From Pohlia nutans (lineage: Eukaryota; Streptophyta; Bryopsida; Bryales; Mniaceae): a stretch of DNA of 64,000 nt. Of this stretch, positions 1 to 10,569 are shown piece by piece. Location of the stretch: the NCBI GenBank assembly GCA_022496805.1, contig CM040085.1:36609811-36673810 (forward strand). The letters run 5' to 3'. The translations under genes were made by a program, and so were the position numbers. Below the pieces are notes generated by a model. That model had not been told where the DNA came from, ran no database searches, and was given only the letters and a program-made list of their open reading frames with translations. Each line of letters begins with the position of its first letter. The first letter of the stretch is position 1.

Positions 1-1
1 C

Positions 2-723
2 AGACAACTATATGAAAAAAGCCCCAAGAAGATAAATAAAAAAGTCTTCAAAAACCATGAAACACCACCATTAGATTGCATTATGGATAGAAACAACAAC
101 ATACTAACTAGCCCAGACGACATAGCAAATGAAATTTATATTCAACAATCAATTAGTAATAGACCTACAGTCCCAACATGTTACTACCAACCGGAGCACC
201 CATCTAATTGCACATGTGGAGTCAAACAATACCCATGGCATGACCTAGAGGGATTTATAATAGATAAAAGAGGAGACCCTCACACATCACTACATAAATA
301 CTTCGACCAAGAAACATACGACTTATGTTTAAAACACCTATCCAATAATAAAACACCAGGCCCGGATAAAATTCCAAACTCAATATTAAAAAATATGCGT
401 GATAGCTTTCACAAACTTCTATTCTTATTTTTCACCCATTGTTATAAACAAAAGAAAATCCCAGCATCATGGAAAACAAGTTTAACCATACTTTTGTACA
501 AAAAAGGAGACCCATCACTACTACCAAACCACAGACCTATAGCACTTGCAAACACAATTTACAAACTATTTACTAGCACATTAACACTAATATTATCAGC
601 ATATGGTGAAAAGTTTCAAATACTACACGACAGCCAAGAAGGATTTAGAGCAGAAAGAAGTACATCTAGACAGCTACAACTACTTATAGCAGCCCTAGAA
701 GACGCCAGATTTACAAACCAAAA
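2..723 (+). pseudogene. LINE ORF, 5' part: reverse transcriptase fingers/palm (partial, interrupted)
   Basis: The frame is open from the window edge to the insertion point; an internal ATG at 83 is not evidence of a true start. Visible LINE RT signatures are the NNKTPGPDKIPN block near 345, a KKGDP...NHRPIAL block near 500-545, and GFRAERST near 640. The ORF would continue with the YIDF motif, which lies at 6200 beyond the inserted retrotransposon. As it stands the reading runs into the LTR and stops at 748. The product is a polymerase that would copy the element's RNA at a nicked chromosomal target. The call is secure from motif order; the LINE clade is not assigned. Confidence 0.85.
719..723. 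repeat. Target-site duplication CAAAA, left copy
   Basis: CAAAA directly precedes the 5' LTR and is repeated at 6187-6191 directly after the 3' LTR. Five bases is the usual integrase stagger for Ty1/copia elements, and it fixes the LTR boundaries used here. Confidence 0.9.
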
Positions 724-983
724 TATTGAGGTAATTGATGCAACGTAGTATTGCTAGAAGCCAAAGACGTACGGGTGCTAAATAATGGTGTGTGGGAGGA
801 GGGGTTAGGCATGGGCTGATCTCTAGAGTGTCCTTGTGATGAGTTATCCCATATGGTTTGTCCATGGTGACCTCCTAGTGTACACTACTTAAGGTGGAAG
901 GCCTTTGAGTAAAGATCATCTCTTTCTACGCATTCCTTGTGTTTGTGTGTGTGTGCCTTGTGCAATCTTCTCTACCTTCAATA
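724..983 (+). repeat. 5' LTR of the copia element
   Basis: This 260-bp repeat matches 5927-6186 throughout. It should hold the promoter and the R/U5 sequences, but I see no unambiguous TATA box. A short GT-rich run lies near 940-955. The boundaries follow from the CAAAA duplication and the point where the two LTR copies diverge. Confidence 0.95.
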
Positions 984-997
984 GGTTATGGGCCCAC
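984..997 (+). other. Primer-binding site matching the anticodon arm of initiator tRNA-Met (half-tRNA priming)
   Basis: GGTTATGGGCCCAC directly abuts the 5' LTR. It is the reverse complement of the plant initiator tRNA-Met anticodon arm (GUGGGCCCAUAACC), not of the tRNA 3' end. Drosophila copia primes this way, using a 5' half of initiator tRNA cut in the anticodon stem. Most plant copia elements instead carry a TGGTATCAGAGC-type site. The match is seen in the sequence; the priming mechanism is inferred from it. Confidence 0.85.
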
Positions 998-1805
998 TCA
1001 TGTGTGTTTCATGAGTATTAGATTGCATTTGTGCAAGTATTTTGAGGTCGGTGCGCAACGGGCGGTTTTGGAGCATTGTTGGAGGTTTTGGAGCTTGTTG
1101 AAGCGTTGGTGTTTCTTGGAGGTGTGCATGGGCTGAAGTTACATGTTGGAGCACTCTCTTTGGTCAATTTCTTCCCTTGATCTCCTTCTTTTCTTTCTTC
1201 TATCTCTTCGTTGCGAGTGGAACTTCGTTTGGTTCAATTGTGAGCATTTGAGTAAATGCAAGTGATTTGTGAGGTGTGAAGACTCTCGTGGAGGGTCTAC
1301 CATCTGATCCTAGTGATTAGGCACTTGCTTTGAGGTGTTGCATGTGTTTCATGCTCTTGGGGTGCTCAAATTTTCATTTGGAGCTAGTTTGTGCACAAAG
1401 GTGCGGTTTTGAGCAATTTCAATGCGATTGGGGTTTTGAGGGACTTGTGTGAGTTCATGTGCATTGAGTGAGTGCTCTTGAAGGACACAAAGGTGTCATT
1501 GACGTGCATTGAGTGTTTGGGGACACTAAGGCGTCGTATTGAAGCATTTGGAGTTGTTTTGAGCTCCATTGAGTGATTTGAGGGGTTTTGGTGAGCCTCT
1601 TTGCATTTTTGGGTGAGGGTTCTCACATTTGAGTGTTGGGAGGCGTGTGTGGAGCACAAAAGTGCTGATCTAGTGTTTGGGGTTGTTTTAAAGCCATTGG
1701 GTGCACAAAGGTGCAATATCAAAGCAAAAAAAAATCACAAAAACAAAGTTGTGTGTTTGAGTTTGAGGTTTCATTTGTGTGGGGAGGCATACGTAAGTGA
1801 GGATC
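998..1805 (+). other. Untranslated leader of the copia element
   Basis: About 800 bases separate the primer site from gag. The leader is rich in G and T and full of degenerate short repeats around TTGAG, GCATTGAGTG and TTTGGAG. Both strands carry open frames here (for example 1384-1722 on the minus strand), but these follow from the biased composition. It probably serves packaging and dimerisation; nothing further is recognisable. Confidence 0.6.
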
Positions 1806-4800
1806 ATGGCATCTTTTGAGGGTGAGGGTCCCAAGGTCGTGGACAAGTTCGATGGGGTGAATTTCCACTTGTGGAAGTTCAAAATGGAGATGGTGATGGC
1901 CGAGAAGGAGTTGTGGGAGATTGTCGAGGGTAGTGAGGAACCTCCTTTCTCTTCTACGGATCCTAGGATCATGCAAGCGTACACGAGGAGGGAGAAGAAG
2001 GCATTTGCCATTTTGGCACTCAACCTCGCGGATTCGCAACTTGCGCACATTCGTTCGTGCAAGACACCTGCGGAAGCATGGTCCAAGCTTTGCAACATTC
2101 ACGAAGCGAAAACATTGGCCAACATTTTGTTTTTGAGGCGCAAGTTCTTCACCATCAAGATGGGCGAAGAAGATGACATGTTGGCGCACATCAACAAGGT
2201 CAAAGCTCTCGCGGATCAACTCAACGGTTGCGACGTGTCGGTTACGGATGGTGACATCGTGATGACACTTTTGGAGAGCCTTCCATCATCATACGAGTAC
2301 CTCATCGTGGCGATGGAGTCAAGACCCATTACGGAGCTCACATTGAACTATGTGACCTCACGGTTGTTGCACGAGCTTTCGCGGCGAAAGGAGAACGAGT
2401 CTCGAGAAGATGGAGCGGCACTCGTGGCGAAGCAATCCAAGAATGGAGGCGGTGGGAGCTCAAGCGACAAAGTGTGCTTCTATTGTGGTAAGAAGGGCCA
2501 CATTGCCAAATTTTGCTTCAAACGCAAGAGGGATGAGAAAGGGGAGAGTGCAAACAACACTAAAACTCGTGACGATGATGAGTACGCATTTACGGCTAGA
2601 TATGAGGCAAGCATGAGCGATGGCATCGAGGGTGATGCAAGCATGAGTGATGGTATCGAGGGTGATGCAAGCATGAGTGATTGGATTGAGGTTGGTGATG
2701 AGTATGCAAACATGGCAAGCAATGTATCGTGCAATGGTAGTACGAGTGATTGGATTGTTGATTCGGGGGCTACAAGCCACATGTCACCACATAAAACTTG
2801 TTTTCATTCGTATGCTCTCATTAATCCAAGGAGAGTGATTTTGGGAGATGATACGGTGCTTGAGGCCGTTGGCAAGGGCCAAATTGTTGTAGACACCGAG
2901 GTGAGGGGTCGTGTGAAGACAATCACTATCCAAGATGTCCTCCACGTTCCCAAACTAACGGCAAATTTACTATCGGTGAGGCAACTAGTGGCAAAGCACT
3001 TGAGAGTAGAGTTTAGTGATAAGGGGTGTTATGTGTTGTCACCGAGTCGAGATGAGGTGGCCATCATTGAAGAACACGAGGGCTTGTACCACATCAAGTT
3101 CTCCAAGGTGCATTCGAAGGAATCGGCGGCGTTGGCGCATTCAAACTTGAAGGACGACAAGTTGGCGTTGTGGCATCGTCGACTTGGCCATTTGAACATC
3201 AAGAGTGTGAAGACACTACGCGGCATGGTAAGCGGTATGGATCTTCAGCAATTGAAAGTGGATGCTTCTACATTTACGTGTGAAGGTTGCATTGAAGGCA
3301 AGCAACAACGGTTGCCATTTGCGGGTGAAGGGGCGACACGGGCCACAAAAGTTTTGGAGATCGTGCATTCGGATGTGTGTGGCCCCATGAAGACCACATC
3401 GATGGGAGGTTGCAAGTACTTTGTGACCTTCATCGATGATTTTTCAAGGAAGATATGGCTCTACCCTATCAAAGCCAAGAGTGAGTGCTTTGAGAAGTTC
3501 AAGGAGTTCAAGACATTGGTGGAGAACCAATCCGAGATGAAGATCAAGGTGTTTCGGTCGGACAATGGCGGCGAGTACATGTCCAAGAAATTTGACGAGC
3601 TTTTGAAGAATGAAGGCATCGCACGCCAAACTTCGGCCCCGTACACGCCTCAACAAAATGGAGTTGCGGAGCGCGTAAATCGCACCGTTGTAGAGATGGC
3701 GAGGAGCATGTTGCACGCTCAAAACTTGAAGTTGGACCTTTGGGCGGAAGCGGTGGTGAATGCGGTATACACACGCAATCGGTGTCCAACAAGCGCGGTT
3801 GAAGGCATGACGCCGGAGCAAGCGTGGAGTGGGAGGCAACCATGTGTTGCACACATGCGCATCTTCGGATGCATTGCATATGCGAAGGTTCCCGACGAAC
3901 GGAGGACGAAACTCGAGGCTAAGGCCTTGAAATGTGTGTTTCTTGGGTATTGTGAAGGTACCAAGGCGTATAGACTCATGTCGGTGGACACGAGGAAGAT
4001 CATTCGGTCACGTGATGTGACATTTTGTGAGGAGTCTACGATGGAGGCTCCTTTGGAGGTTGGTCCAAGTGGGAGTAGTGGAGACGTTTTGGTGGACACA
4101 CCCTCCAAGTCTCCTAGTGTTGTTGATGTAGGTGATGATGACGGTGATGACGAAGCTGGCGACACGGAGGTTGTTGAAGCGCCATCGAGCTCAAAGGCCA
4201 AGAATGGCGCAAAGGGCACGCAAGAGGAGCAAGTTTCTTCAAGCGAGCGGCGGTACCCCGAGAGATCGCGCAAGCCACCTGGAGAATGGTGGAAGAACCA
4301 CATCTTCCCTCAAGTGGAGGACGAGCATGCCAATGTGGCATTATCGGATGGTCCATTGACCATTCGAGAAGCCATGCAAGGTGAGGATGCGGTCAAGTGG
4401 GAGCGCGCCATGCAAGAGGAGTACGACTCTCTAATTGCTAACGGTACGTGGCAATTAACTCCCATTCCAAAGGATCGCAACCCCATTGGTTGCAAATGGG
4501 TGTTTCGGACAAAGAGGGATGTTTCGGGTATTGTTGTGCGTCACAAGGCAAGATTAGTAGCCAAGGGGTTCGCGCAAGTGCATGGGGTGGACTTTCACGA
4601 GACATTTGCTCCCGTGGCCAAGTTCACCACCATTCGATGCATTCTTGCCATTGGAGCGGCCTTGGACTTGGAGATGCATCAAATGGATGTGAAGACCGCA
4701 TTTTTGAATGGCGATTTGGAGGAGGACATCTACATGGTGCAACCTGAGGGGTTTGTGCAACAAGGTAAAGAGCACCTTGTTTGTAAGTTGCAAAAATCAT

Positions 4801-5951
4801 TGTATGGATTGAAACAATCTCCAAGAGCGTGGTACCAAAAGATTGACACGTTCTTGGTTGCACACGGGTTTACTAGGAGCATTGCGGATCATAGTCTCTA
4901 CTTCATGCAAGAGGGGCAAAATGTGGTGATTGTGATCATATATGTTGATGATTTGATCATTCTTGCAAGCCTCATGAGTTTAATGAATGCATTAAAAGGC
5001 ATACTTGAGAGAGAGTACGAGATGAGTGATCTTGGAGAATTGCACTTTTGTCTTGGTGTTGAGTTTGTGCGTGATAGGGCTACACGCACTATCACCATGA
5101 GTCAAGGCAAGTATGTGATGGACGTGCTCAAGAGATTCGGGATGGAGGATTGTAAGCCCGTGGCAACACCATTGGATGCAAACTCCAAGCTCGTCAAGCT
5201 TTCGGAGGAGGAGTATGCGATGGAGGCTAAATCGATGGCGGAGGTGTCATACAAGCAAGCGGTGGGGTCGTTGATGTATGCGATGATTGCGACACGGCCC
5301 GACCTTGCGTATCCAATTAGCGTGGTGAGTCAACACATGGCGAGACCGGGCTCGATGCATTGGATGACGGTCAAGAGGATCATGCGTTATTTGAGGGGCA
5401 CAAGCGATGTGAAGTTGTGTCTTGGAGGCAAAGACATTGTGTTGAGCGGCTATTGTGACGCGGACTACGCGGGAGACACGAGCGATCGAAGATCGACAAC
5501 GGGCTACATGTTCAAGGTCGGATCGGGAGCGGTGTCGTGGAATAGCAAGCGGCAACAAACCACGGCGACATCAACGGTGGAGGCCGAGTACATGGCTACG
5601 AGCCATGCCACGAAGGAGGCCATTTGGTTGAGGCAACTAATGGTGGATGTGGGTTGCACACAAGGTGAGGCTACAACGATTATGTGTGACAACCAAGGAT
5701 GCATTTCACTTGCAAAGAACCCTACACATCATTCACGCACGAAGCACATTGATGTGCAATACCACTTCATTCGGGAGAAGTTGGAATTGGGAGTTATACA
5801 TTTGGAGTATTGCCCAACGGAGCACATGGTGGCGGATGTGCTCACAAAGGGTCTTTGTAGAGACCGACACCAACGATTAGTAATAGCATTTGGACTTAGA
5901 GGCTTTGGCTCTACGCAAAGTGGGAGTATTGAGGTAATTGATGCAACGTAG
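1806..5951 (+). CDS. Ty1/copia Gag-Pol polyprotein, intact
   Basis: The protein is 1381 aa from the ATG at 1806 (another ATG lies three codons upstream at 1797). Order: a Gag region with the copia-type GVNFHLWKFKM start; three imperfect copies of an ASMSDGIEGD-like 11-residue repeat (about 2611-2690); zinc knuckle CFYCGKKGHIAKFC (from residue 224); protease DSGATSHM (319); integrase zinc region HRRLGH (about 457) and DDE core with SDNGGEY and PYTPQQNG; RT with YVDDL (1046); RNase H with CDADYAG (1218) and the EAEYMA glutamate. All catalytic motifs look whole. The frame runs into the 3' LTR and uses a TAG there. This single-frame, -1-free layout is normal for copia elements. Confidence 0.97.
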   Translation: MASFEGEGPKVVDKFDGVNFHLWKFKMEMVMAEKELWEIVEGSEEPPFSSTDPRIMQAYTRREKKAFAILALNLADSQLAHIRSCKTPAEAWSKLCNIHEAKTLANILFLRRKFFTIKMGEEDDMLAHINKVKALADQLNGCDVSVTDGDIVMTLLESLPSSYEYLIVAMESRPITELTLNYVTSRLLHELSRRKENESREDGAALVAKQSKNGGGGSSSDKVCFYCGKKGHIAKFCFKRKRDEKGESANNTKTRDDDEYAFTARYEASMSDGIEGDASMSDGIEGDASMSDWIEVGDEYANMASNVSCNGSTSDWIVDSGATSHMSPHKTCFHSYALINPRRVILGDDTVLEAVGKGQIVVDTEVRGRVKTITIQDVLHVPKLTANLLSVRQLVAKHLRVEFSDKGCYVLSPSRDEVAIIEEHEGLYHIKFSKVHSKESAALAHSNLKDDKLALWHRRLGHLNIKSVKTLRGMVSGMDLQQLKVDASTFTCEGCIEGKQQRLPFAGEGATRATKVLEIVHSDVCGPMKTTSMGGCKYFVTFIDDFSRKIWLYPIKAKSECFEKFKEFKTLVENQSEMKIKVFRSDNGGEYMSKKFDELLKNEGIARQTSAPYTPQQNGVAERVNRTVVEMARSMLHAQNLKLDLWAEAVVNAVYTRNRCPTSAVEGMTPEQAWSGRQPCVAHMRIFGCIAYAKVPDERRTKLEAKALKCVFLGYCEGTKAYRLMSVDTRKIIRSRDVTFCEESTMEAPLEVGPSGSSGDVLVDTPSKSPSVVDVGDDDGDDEAGDTEVVEAPSSSKAKNGAKGTQEEQVSSSERRYPERSRKPPGEWWKNHIFPQVEDEHANVALSDGPLTIREAMQGEDAVKWERAMQEEYDSLIANGTWQLTPIPKDRNPIGCKWVFRTKRDVSGIVVRHKARLVAKGFAQVHGVDFHETFAPVAKFTTIRCILAIGAALDLEMHQMDVKTAFLNGDLEEDIYMVQPEGFVQQGKEHLVCKLQKSLYGLKQSPRAWYQKIDTFLVAHGFTRSIADHSLYFMQEGQNVVIVIIYVDDLIILASLMSLMNALKGILEREYEMSDLGELHFCLGVEFVRDRATRTITMSQGKYVMDVLKRFGMEDCKPVATPLDANSKLVKLSEEEYAMEAKSMAEVSYKQAVGSLMYAMIATRPDLAYPISVVSQHMARPGSMHWMTVKRIMRYLRGTSDVKLCLGGKDIVLSGYCDADYAGDTSDRRSTTGYMFKVGSGAVSWNSKRQQTTATSTVEAEYMATSHATKEAIWLRQLMVDVGCTQGEATTIMCDNQGCISLAKNPTHHSRTKHIDVQYHFIREKLELGVIHLEYCPTEHMVADVLTKGLCRDRHQRLVIAFGLRGFGSTQSGSIEVIDAT
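5917..5926 (+). other. Polypurine tract of the copia element
   Basis: AAAGTGGGAG sits immediately before the 3' LTR, where plus-strand DNA synthesis is primed. It resembles the tract of many plant copia elements. It also lies inside the last codons of the polyprotein. Confidence 0.85.
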
Positions 5952-6186
5952 TATTGCTAGAAGCCAAAGACGTACGGGTGCTAAATAATGGTGTGTGGGA
6001 GGAGGGGTTAGGCATGGGCTGATCTCTAGAGTGTCCTTGTGATGAGTTATCCCATATGGTTTGTCCATGGTGACCTCCTAGTGTACACTACTTAAGGTGG
6101 AAGGCCTTTGAGTAAAGATCATCTCTTTCTACGCATTCCTTGTGTTTGTGTGTGTGTGCCTTGTGCAATCTTCTCTACCTTCAATA
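5927..6186 (+). repeat. 3' LTR of the copia element
   Basis: This is the second 260-bp LTR, visually identical to 724-983. It supplies the polyprotein stop codon (5949-5951) and ends in TCAATA, the inverse of its TATTGA start. The LINE resumes after the CAAAA duplication at 6187-6191. Confidence 0.95.
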
Positions 6187-6191
6187 CAAAA
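6187..6191. repeat. Target-site duplication CAAAA, right copy
   Basis: This is the partner of 719-723. The LINE coding sequence continues straight after it with the codons for the RT block-A motif YIDF. Confidence 0.9.
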
Positions 6192-9100
6192 CATATACCT
6201 TCTTTACATAGATTTCAAAAATGCATTTGGCTCCCTTGACCACGCTAGACTATTAGCTATAATGAAAGACCTTGGATATCCAACAGATGCAGTAACACTA
6301 ATCGGAAATATCTACTCACACTCTACCACTATATTCACCGGAGAATACTTCGGCAAAACAAAACCAATACCCATTCAAAGAGGCACCATCCAAGGAGATA
6401 CACTAAGCCCATACTTATTTCTGATATTCCTTGAACCACTACTCAGATGGCTACAAAGAGGAAATAACGGGTACATCGAAATTTGGTACACATTTGGTAC
6501 ATCGAAATTTACCATTAGCTCTGCAGCATACGCAGACGACCTAGCAGCTATAACAAATAATCTCCAGTCACTACAAACACAATTAAACAAACTAGATAAA
6601 TTCTGTGAATGGGCTGGAATGGATCTAGGGGTACAAAAATGTGCCATCACTGGATGTCCCAACAAATCCAAACTAAATCCTGAAAAATTTAAAACCCTAA
6701 TACAAAACCACAACATATCTTATAGAAATCAGCCAATACCAGTTCTACACCAAAACGAACCATATGTATACTTGGGCATCCAACTAGTACCCTCACTAAA
6801 ATGGAAACTCCAAACGCACATCACCACAAACAAAATAATAGACCAATGTAAACAACTAACCAATTGCCCTGCAACAATTAAACAAAAAATCAGCATGGTT
6901 GACACCGTCATTAGAGCAGGCATTGCATACAATTTTTATGCAGTTCCATATTCACTACCAACCATTAAAAAACTAGACAAAAAAATTATAGGTATCCAAA
7001 AAACAATATGCGGACTACCAAAATGCACAGCAAACATAATAACCCAATTACCTCACGAACTCTTTGGTCTTGAAGCCTTCTCACTAAAAAATGCATACTT
7101 ACGATGCATTGGTGAACAACTTCGAAATGCACTTAACGACCAAGGGAGACTAGGTATAATATACAAAGGTCTTATACAGCACATATTAGCAAAATTTGGA
7201 GGCGCGGAAGAAATCTCAAGAATAACACAATATGATTGTATTAATTCACCAACCATACGAACATTATTTCTACTAAAAAATGCTGGAGGAATTCACCTCA
7301 AAAGTACAAATGAAAATTTCCTACTACATATGACAGAATTGGAACGAGAATGGCGAGCACAATCCACAATTGAACTTCCACTTCTCGACCCCGATCGTTC
7401 ACTCAAACTTTTACACAAATTACTAATCCATAACATATACGAAATAAAACACATCACCCTTCCCAACGGAACAACCCTTATGACGCCAGAAAACTTCAAA
7501 ACATACTACAAAACACCAACCAAACTAGAGAGAAGTGTACTTCAAATAGCTGAAAAATTATTTTGCTACCCAAGCTGCACACCAAATTGTCCAAATCCAT
7601 GTGCACGACACCCTCCCGCCCGGATGCTAAAACCGAGATACATCACATACAATCAAAATTTACTACCTAGAGCACCAGAAACCCCACCTCAACCCCCAGC
7701 CCCACATCAACACCTCCACCCAAACCCACCCCCCAACGTCAAAAACAATCCACTAAGACATCCCATCAACATAATACTAGACCATAAAACAAAAACCACA
7801 AAAGATAAATACAAAATAACAAAAAAATATAACACATACCTATGTCAATGGACTCTCCAAAACAACATCACATACAACAAATGGTTGCCACAAAGAGAAA
7901 TCTTCCCCTTCAACCACCCAACAATCATAACACACAACATCAAACTACTAACAGAATACTACACAAAATTACAACACAACCACTACCAAAAAATTATTAA
8001 CACACAATTCAATCCTGAACAAAGCAGAGATGTGAGATTCATCCCGCCACCCACATCCACCCCGCTCACACATATACACATACAAGAATGCAACCCGGAG
8101 AAAGACATTATTTGCAATTACGATACCATACAAATAAATAATGAACAAACCCACCTATATGAAAATACCGGTAGACACCTTATCACTATATCAACCACGA
8201 GACTAAAATGGTTATGGCAACAATATAATAAAGCAATTTATAGCTCACACGGCCTAGTACCACAAACACAATCATTTGAAAAAGAAGTAATATGGCTCTA
8301 TCAAAGATACAACCATAAAATCCCCAAAAAAGACCCACTAAAAGCAGCACAACACACCCTACCAACAAGCATTCTTGACTCCATTACTACCTCCTTTAAT
8401 ATCTCCCACTCTTACTTCTCATCACCAATAACATGTTCCACACAAATTTCAGAATTCTACTCTCCCTTTGCAAGAGATAAAGTCTTTGGATCACTCGGTA
8501 CCGCCTTTTCATACAAATGGAAAGGCATAGGCTACGCCCACCCACATAATGAAGAAACAGCCCAACAAGCAATTCACTGGGCACGACTGGCAGCCAAAAC
8601 CGACCCAAATACCATCACTATACTAGTAATACCAGATACAGATTGGTACAAAAAAATTTCCCCACACACGGGGCCTTTCCCAGACACCCATATAATTGCC
8701 CACTTCGCCGCAGATTCCATCACATATGTAGAACCAACAACCCCACAAGAACTCCATAAACCAAAGACAGAACCCCTTGCAATCCGCGTCCTATGCATTC
8801 ATCATCAAGATCACAACATTGGTACACCACACCAATTAAATACAATTAAAGCAGCAATTGAAAACTTACAAATTCCACAATATCACATACAAATTGCTCC
8901 AAATACCCCCCACAACACACCGGTCAATAAAAATAAAAAATGGAATAAACTCATATACCCACCTTCCATCAACCCAACCATTTTAAATACGCCACCGCTA
9001 CCAAACTTTGTGACAAACACCACACCTAAATTCCAACCGCAACATAGCTACTATACCGATGGATCCTTCTTTCCCCCTGAACAAGCTCCCGATGGGCATT

Positions 9101-9609
9101 GGAAAAAAGAAAAAGCCGGGTACGGGATATACAACCCTACAAAAGCTGACATGCAAATATCAGCAAGACTACCAGGCCTACAAACATGTTTTAGAGCTGA
9201 ACTAATGGCTATCCATAGAACACTTAGATTGATTACTACTAAATACCCAGACGAACCGGCACATATATTTACAGACTGCCTCAACTGCCTATACAATCTA
9301 AACACACACATCAAACATCCAACCACACAGAACAATCACGCGGATAAAACCATACTAACAAGCATGGTAGAAATGTTAAAAACTCGTACTCAACCCACCA
9401 CATTCTACAAAGTCAAAGCACATATAAACATCAAAGGCAACGAACAAGCGGATAAACTTGCAAAAATGGGAGCCAGAAAAGAATACTTCAGAGCCACAAG
9501 TTCATATGAACTTGCACATACTACACCATTTTATTTTCAAAAAGATATATGGCCAGGACCTATAAACGGCCAGATAAAGGCCCCGTCAGATGTCTCCAAA
9601 CATACCTAA
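6192..9609 (+). pseudogene. LINE ORF, middle part: reverse transcriptase and RNase H
   Basis: This continues the frame of 2-723. RT block A reads YIDFKNAF near 6200, then RGTIQGDTLSPYLF near 6380 and the catalytic YADD near 6530. A long connection and thumb follow, including a cysteine-bearing stretch near 7570-7600. From about 9045 comes a complete RNase HI: YTDGSF, then RAEL, then FTDCLN, ending KVKAHINIKGNEQADKLA, so the D-E-D-H/D residues are present. The frame then stops at 9609, while the next domain continues in the neighbouring frame. Either one base was lost or gained between 9510 and 9609, or a frameshift is used. An ATG at 6142 lies inside the LTR and is not a real start. Confidence 0.9.
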
Positions 9610-10504
9610 CTAAATACGACCAAGAAAATAACCTTGAAGAAATGGCAATCGAATTTCCAAACATTAGCAAATGGACCATGAACCCAAACATCGATAACGA
9701 ACTATCCAACACATTTTGGTCTAATCCAACAATCACTGACTCACAAAAAACAATCATATTAAAACTCCGTACCGGCCAATACATGGGTAATGCTAGAAAA
9801 CAACTATTTTTTGGAAGAGAAAGATTCCCCTCAATAACATGTTCTATCTGCAACTCTGCAGATGCAGACACATGGCTACATGCACTTCTAAAATGTAGTC
9901 ATCACCACATTCACGCCATTAGAGTCAAAAGACACAACAAAGCAGTTTGGGAACTAAGGAAACTAATCCTCTCATCACAAAAATCTAGACGTTACACCCT
10001 CATGAACGCAGGAACATTCAACAATAACCCCCAAGAAAATACAGTACCCCCATGGCTACTACCATGTACATGTCAACAACAAAGATGCCATTGCAACGCT
10101 AGATTTAAACCAGACATCCTTTGTGTAAAAGAACTCCCATACAAGAATGACCCACCATCACATCCATCAGACAACCTCACAATTCAATTTATTGAATTTA
10201 CATATTGTAATGACAGATTCCCACAAACAACAATAGATATCAAAAATCAAAAATACCAACCACTTATTAATAATATTATTAATTTAGGATGGAAAGTTGA
10301 CCCACTCATAGTCATCACGGCAGGAGCTAGAGGCACAACACATATCCCATCAATGAAACTCCTCGAAACAAAATTTAAACTACCAGAAACCGCCATTAAA
10401 CACACATTCAAAGAAATAAACACCATTGCTATACATCATGCCGGATCAATTATTCTACATAAAAGAAAAATAGAAAATAATCAACCACTCCCAATAGATT
10501 ACTG
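9510..10504 (+). pseudogene. LINE ORF, C-terminal part: CCHC knuckle and restriction-like endonuclease, shifted frame
   Basis: This frame is open from 9510 and overlaps the RNase H frame by about 100 bases. It encodes CSICNSADADTWLHALLKC, a C-x2-C-x9-H-x4-C knuckle followed by an R..RH block. Then come KPDIL, FIEFTYCND and IDIKNQKYQPL, spaced like the PD...(D/E)...K core of the RLE nuclease in R2/NeSL-type LINEs. That enzyme nicks target DNA to prime reverse transcription. In family knowledge RLE LINEs often lack RNase H, whereas Dualen-type elements combine both. I assign the domain from motif spacing only. Confidence 0.75.
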
Positions 10505-10569
10505 ATTAAGGCAAAACAAATCATACAAAACGAGGGTAATGGTGAAGACCACTATTTATTCCTTTTTTA

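Larger units (their letters stand above)
724..6186 (+). mobile_element. Intact Ty1/copia LTR retrotransposon inserted in the LINE
   Basis: The element is 5463 bp with two 260-bp LTRs that look identical base for base. It has a 14-nt primer-binding site, one uninterrupted gag-pol frame, a polypurine tract and a perfect 5-bp target duplication. The LTR ends are TATTGA...TCAATA, an inverted hexamer, not the usual TG...CA. Identical LTRs, an open polyprotein and a clean duplication point to a recent insertion that may still be active. Gag, protease, integrase, RT and RNase H come in the order that defines Ty1/copia. Confidence 0.97.
1..10560 (+). mobile_element. LINE (non-LTR retrotransposon), 5' end outside window, split by a copia element
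   Basis: The frame is open from base 2, so the element begins left of the window. Its coding sequence is broken at 723 by a Ty1/copia insertion and resumes in the same frame at 6192; dropping the insertion plus one target-site copy keeps the frame. The domain order is reverse transcriptase (fingers at 350-720, YADD near 6530), RNase H (9045-9480), a CCHC knuckle (9840-9900) and a restriction-like endonuclease (10100-10330). The 3' end is uncertain: coding stops at 10504 and an oppositely oriented SINE follows, so the limit of 10560 is a guess. An upstream apurinic endonuclease domain, if any, would lie outside the window. Confidence 0.85.

Noticed and set aside
1384..2219. Minus-strand frames in the copia leader and gag
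   Set aside because: Shadows of low-complexity leader and of the real gag frame.
6142..6186. ATG at 6142 as start of the LINE protein
   Set aside because: It lies inside the 3' LTR; the LINE frame really continues from 723.
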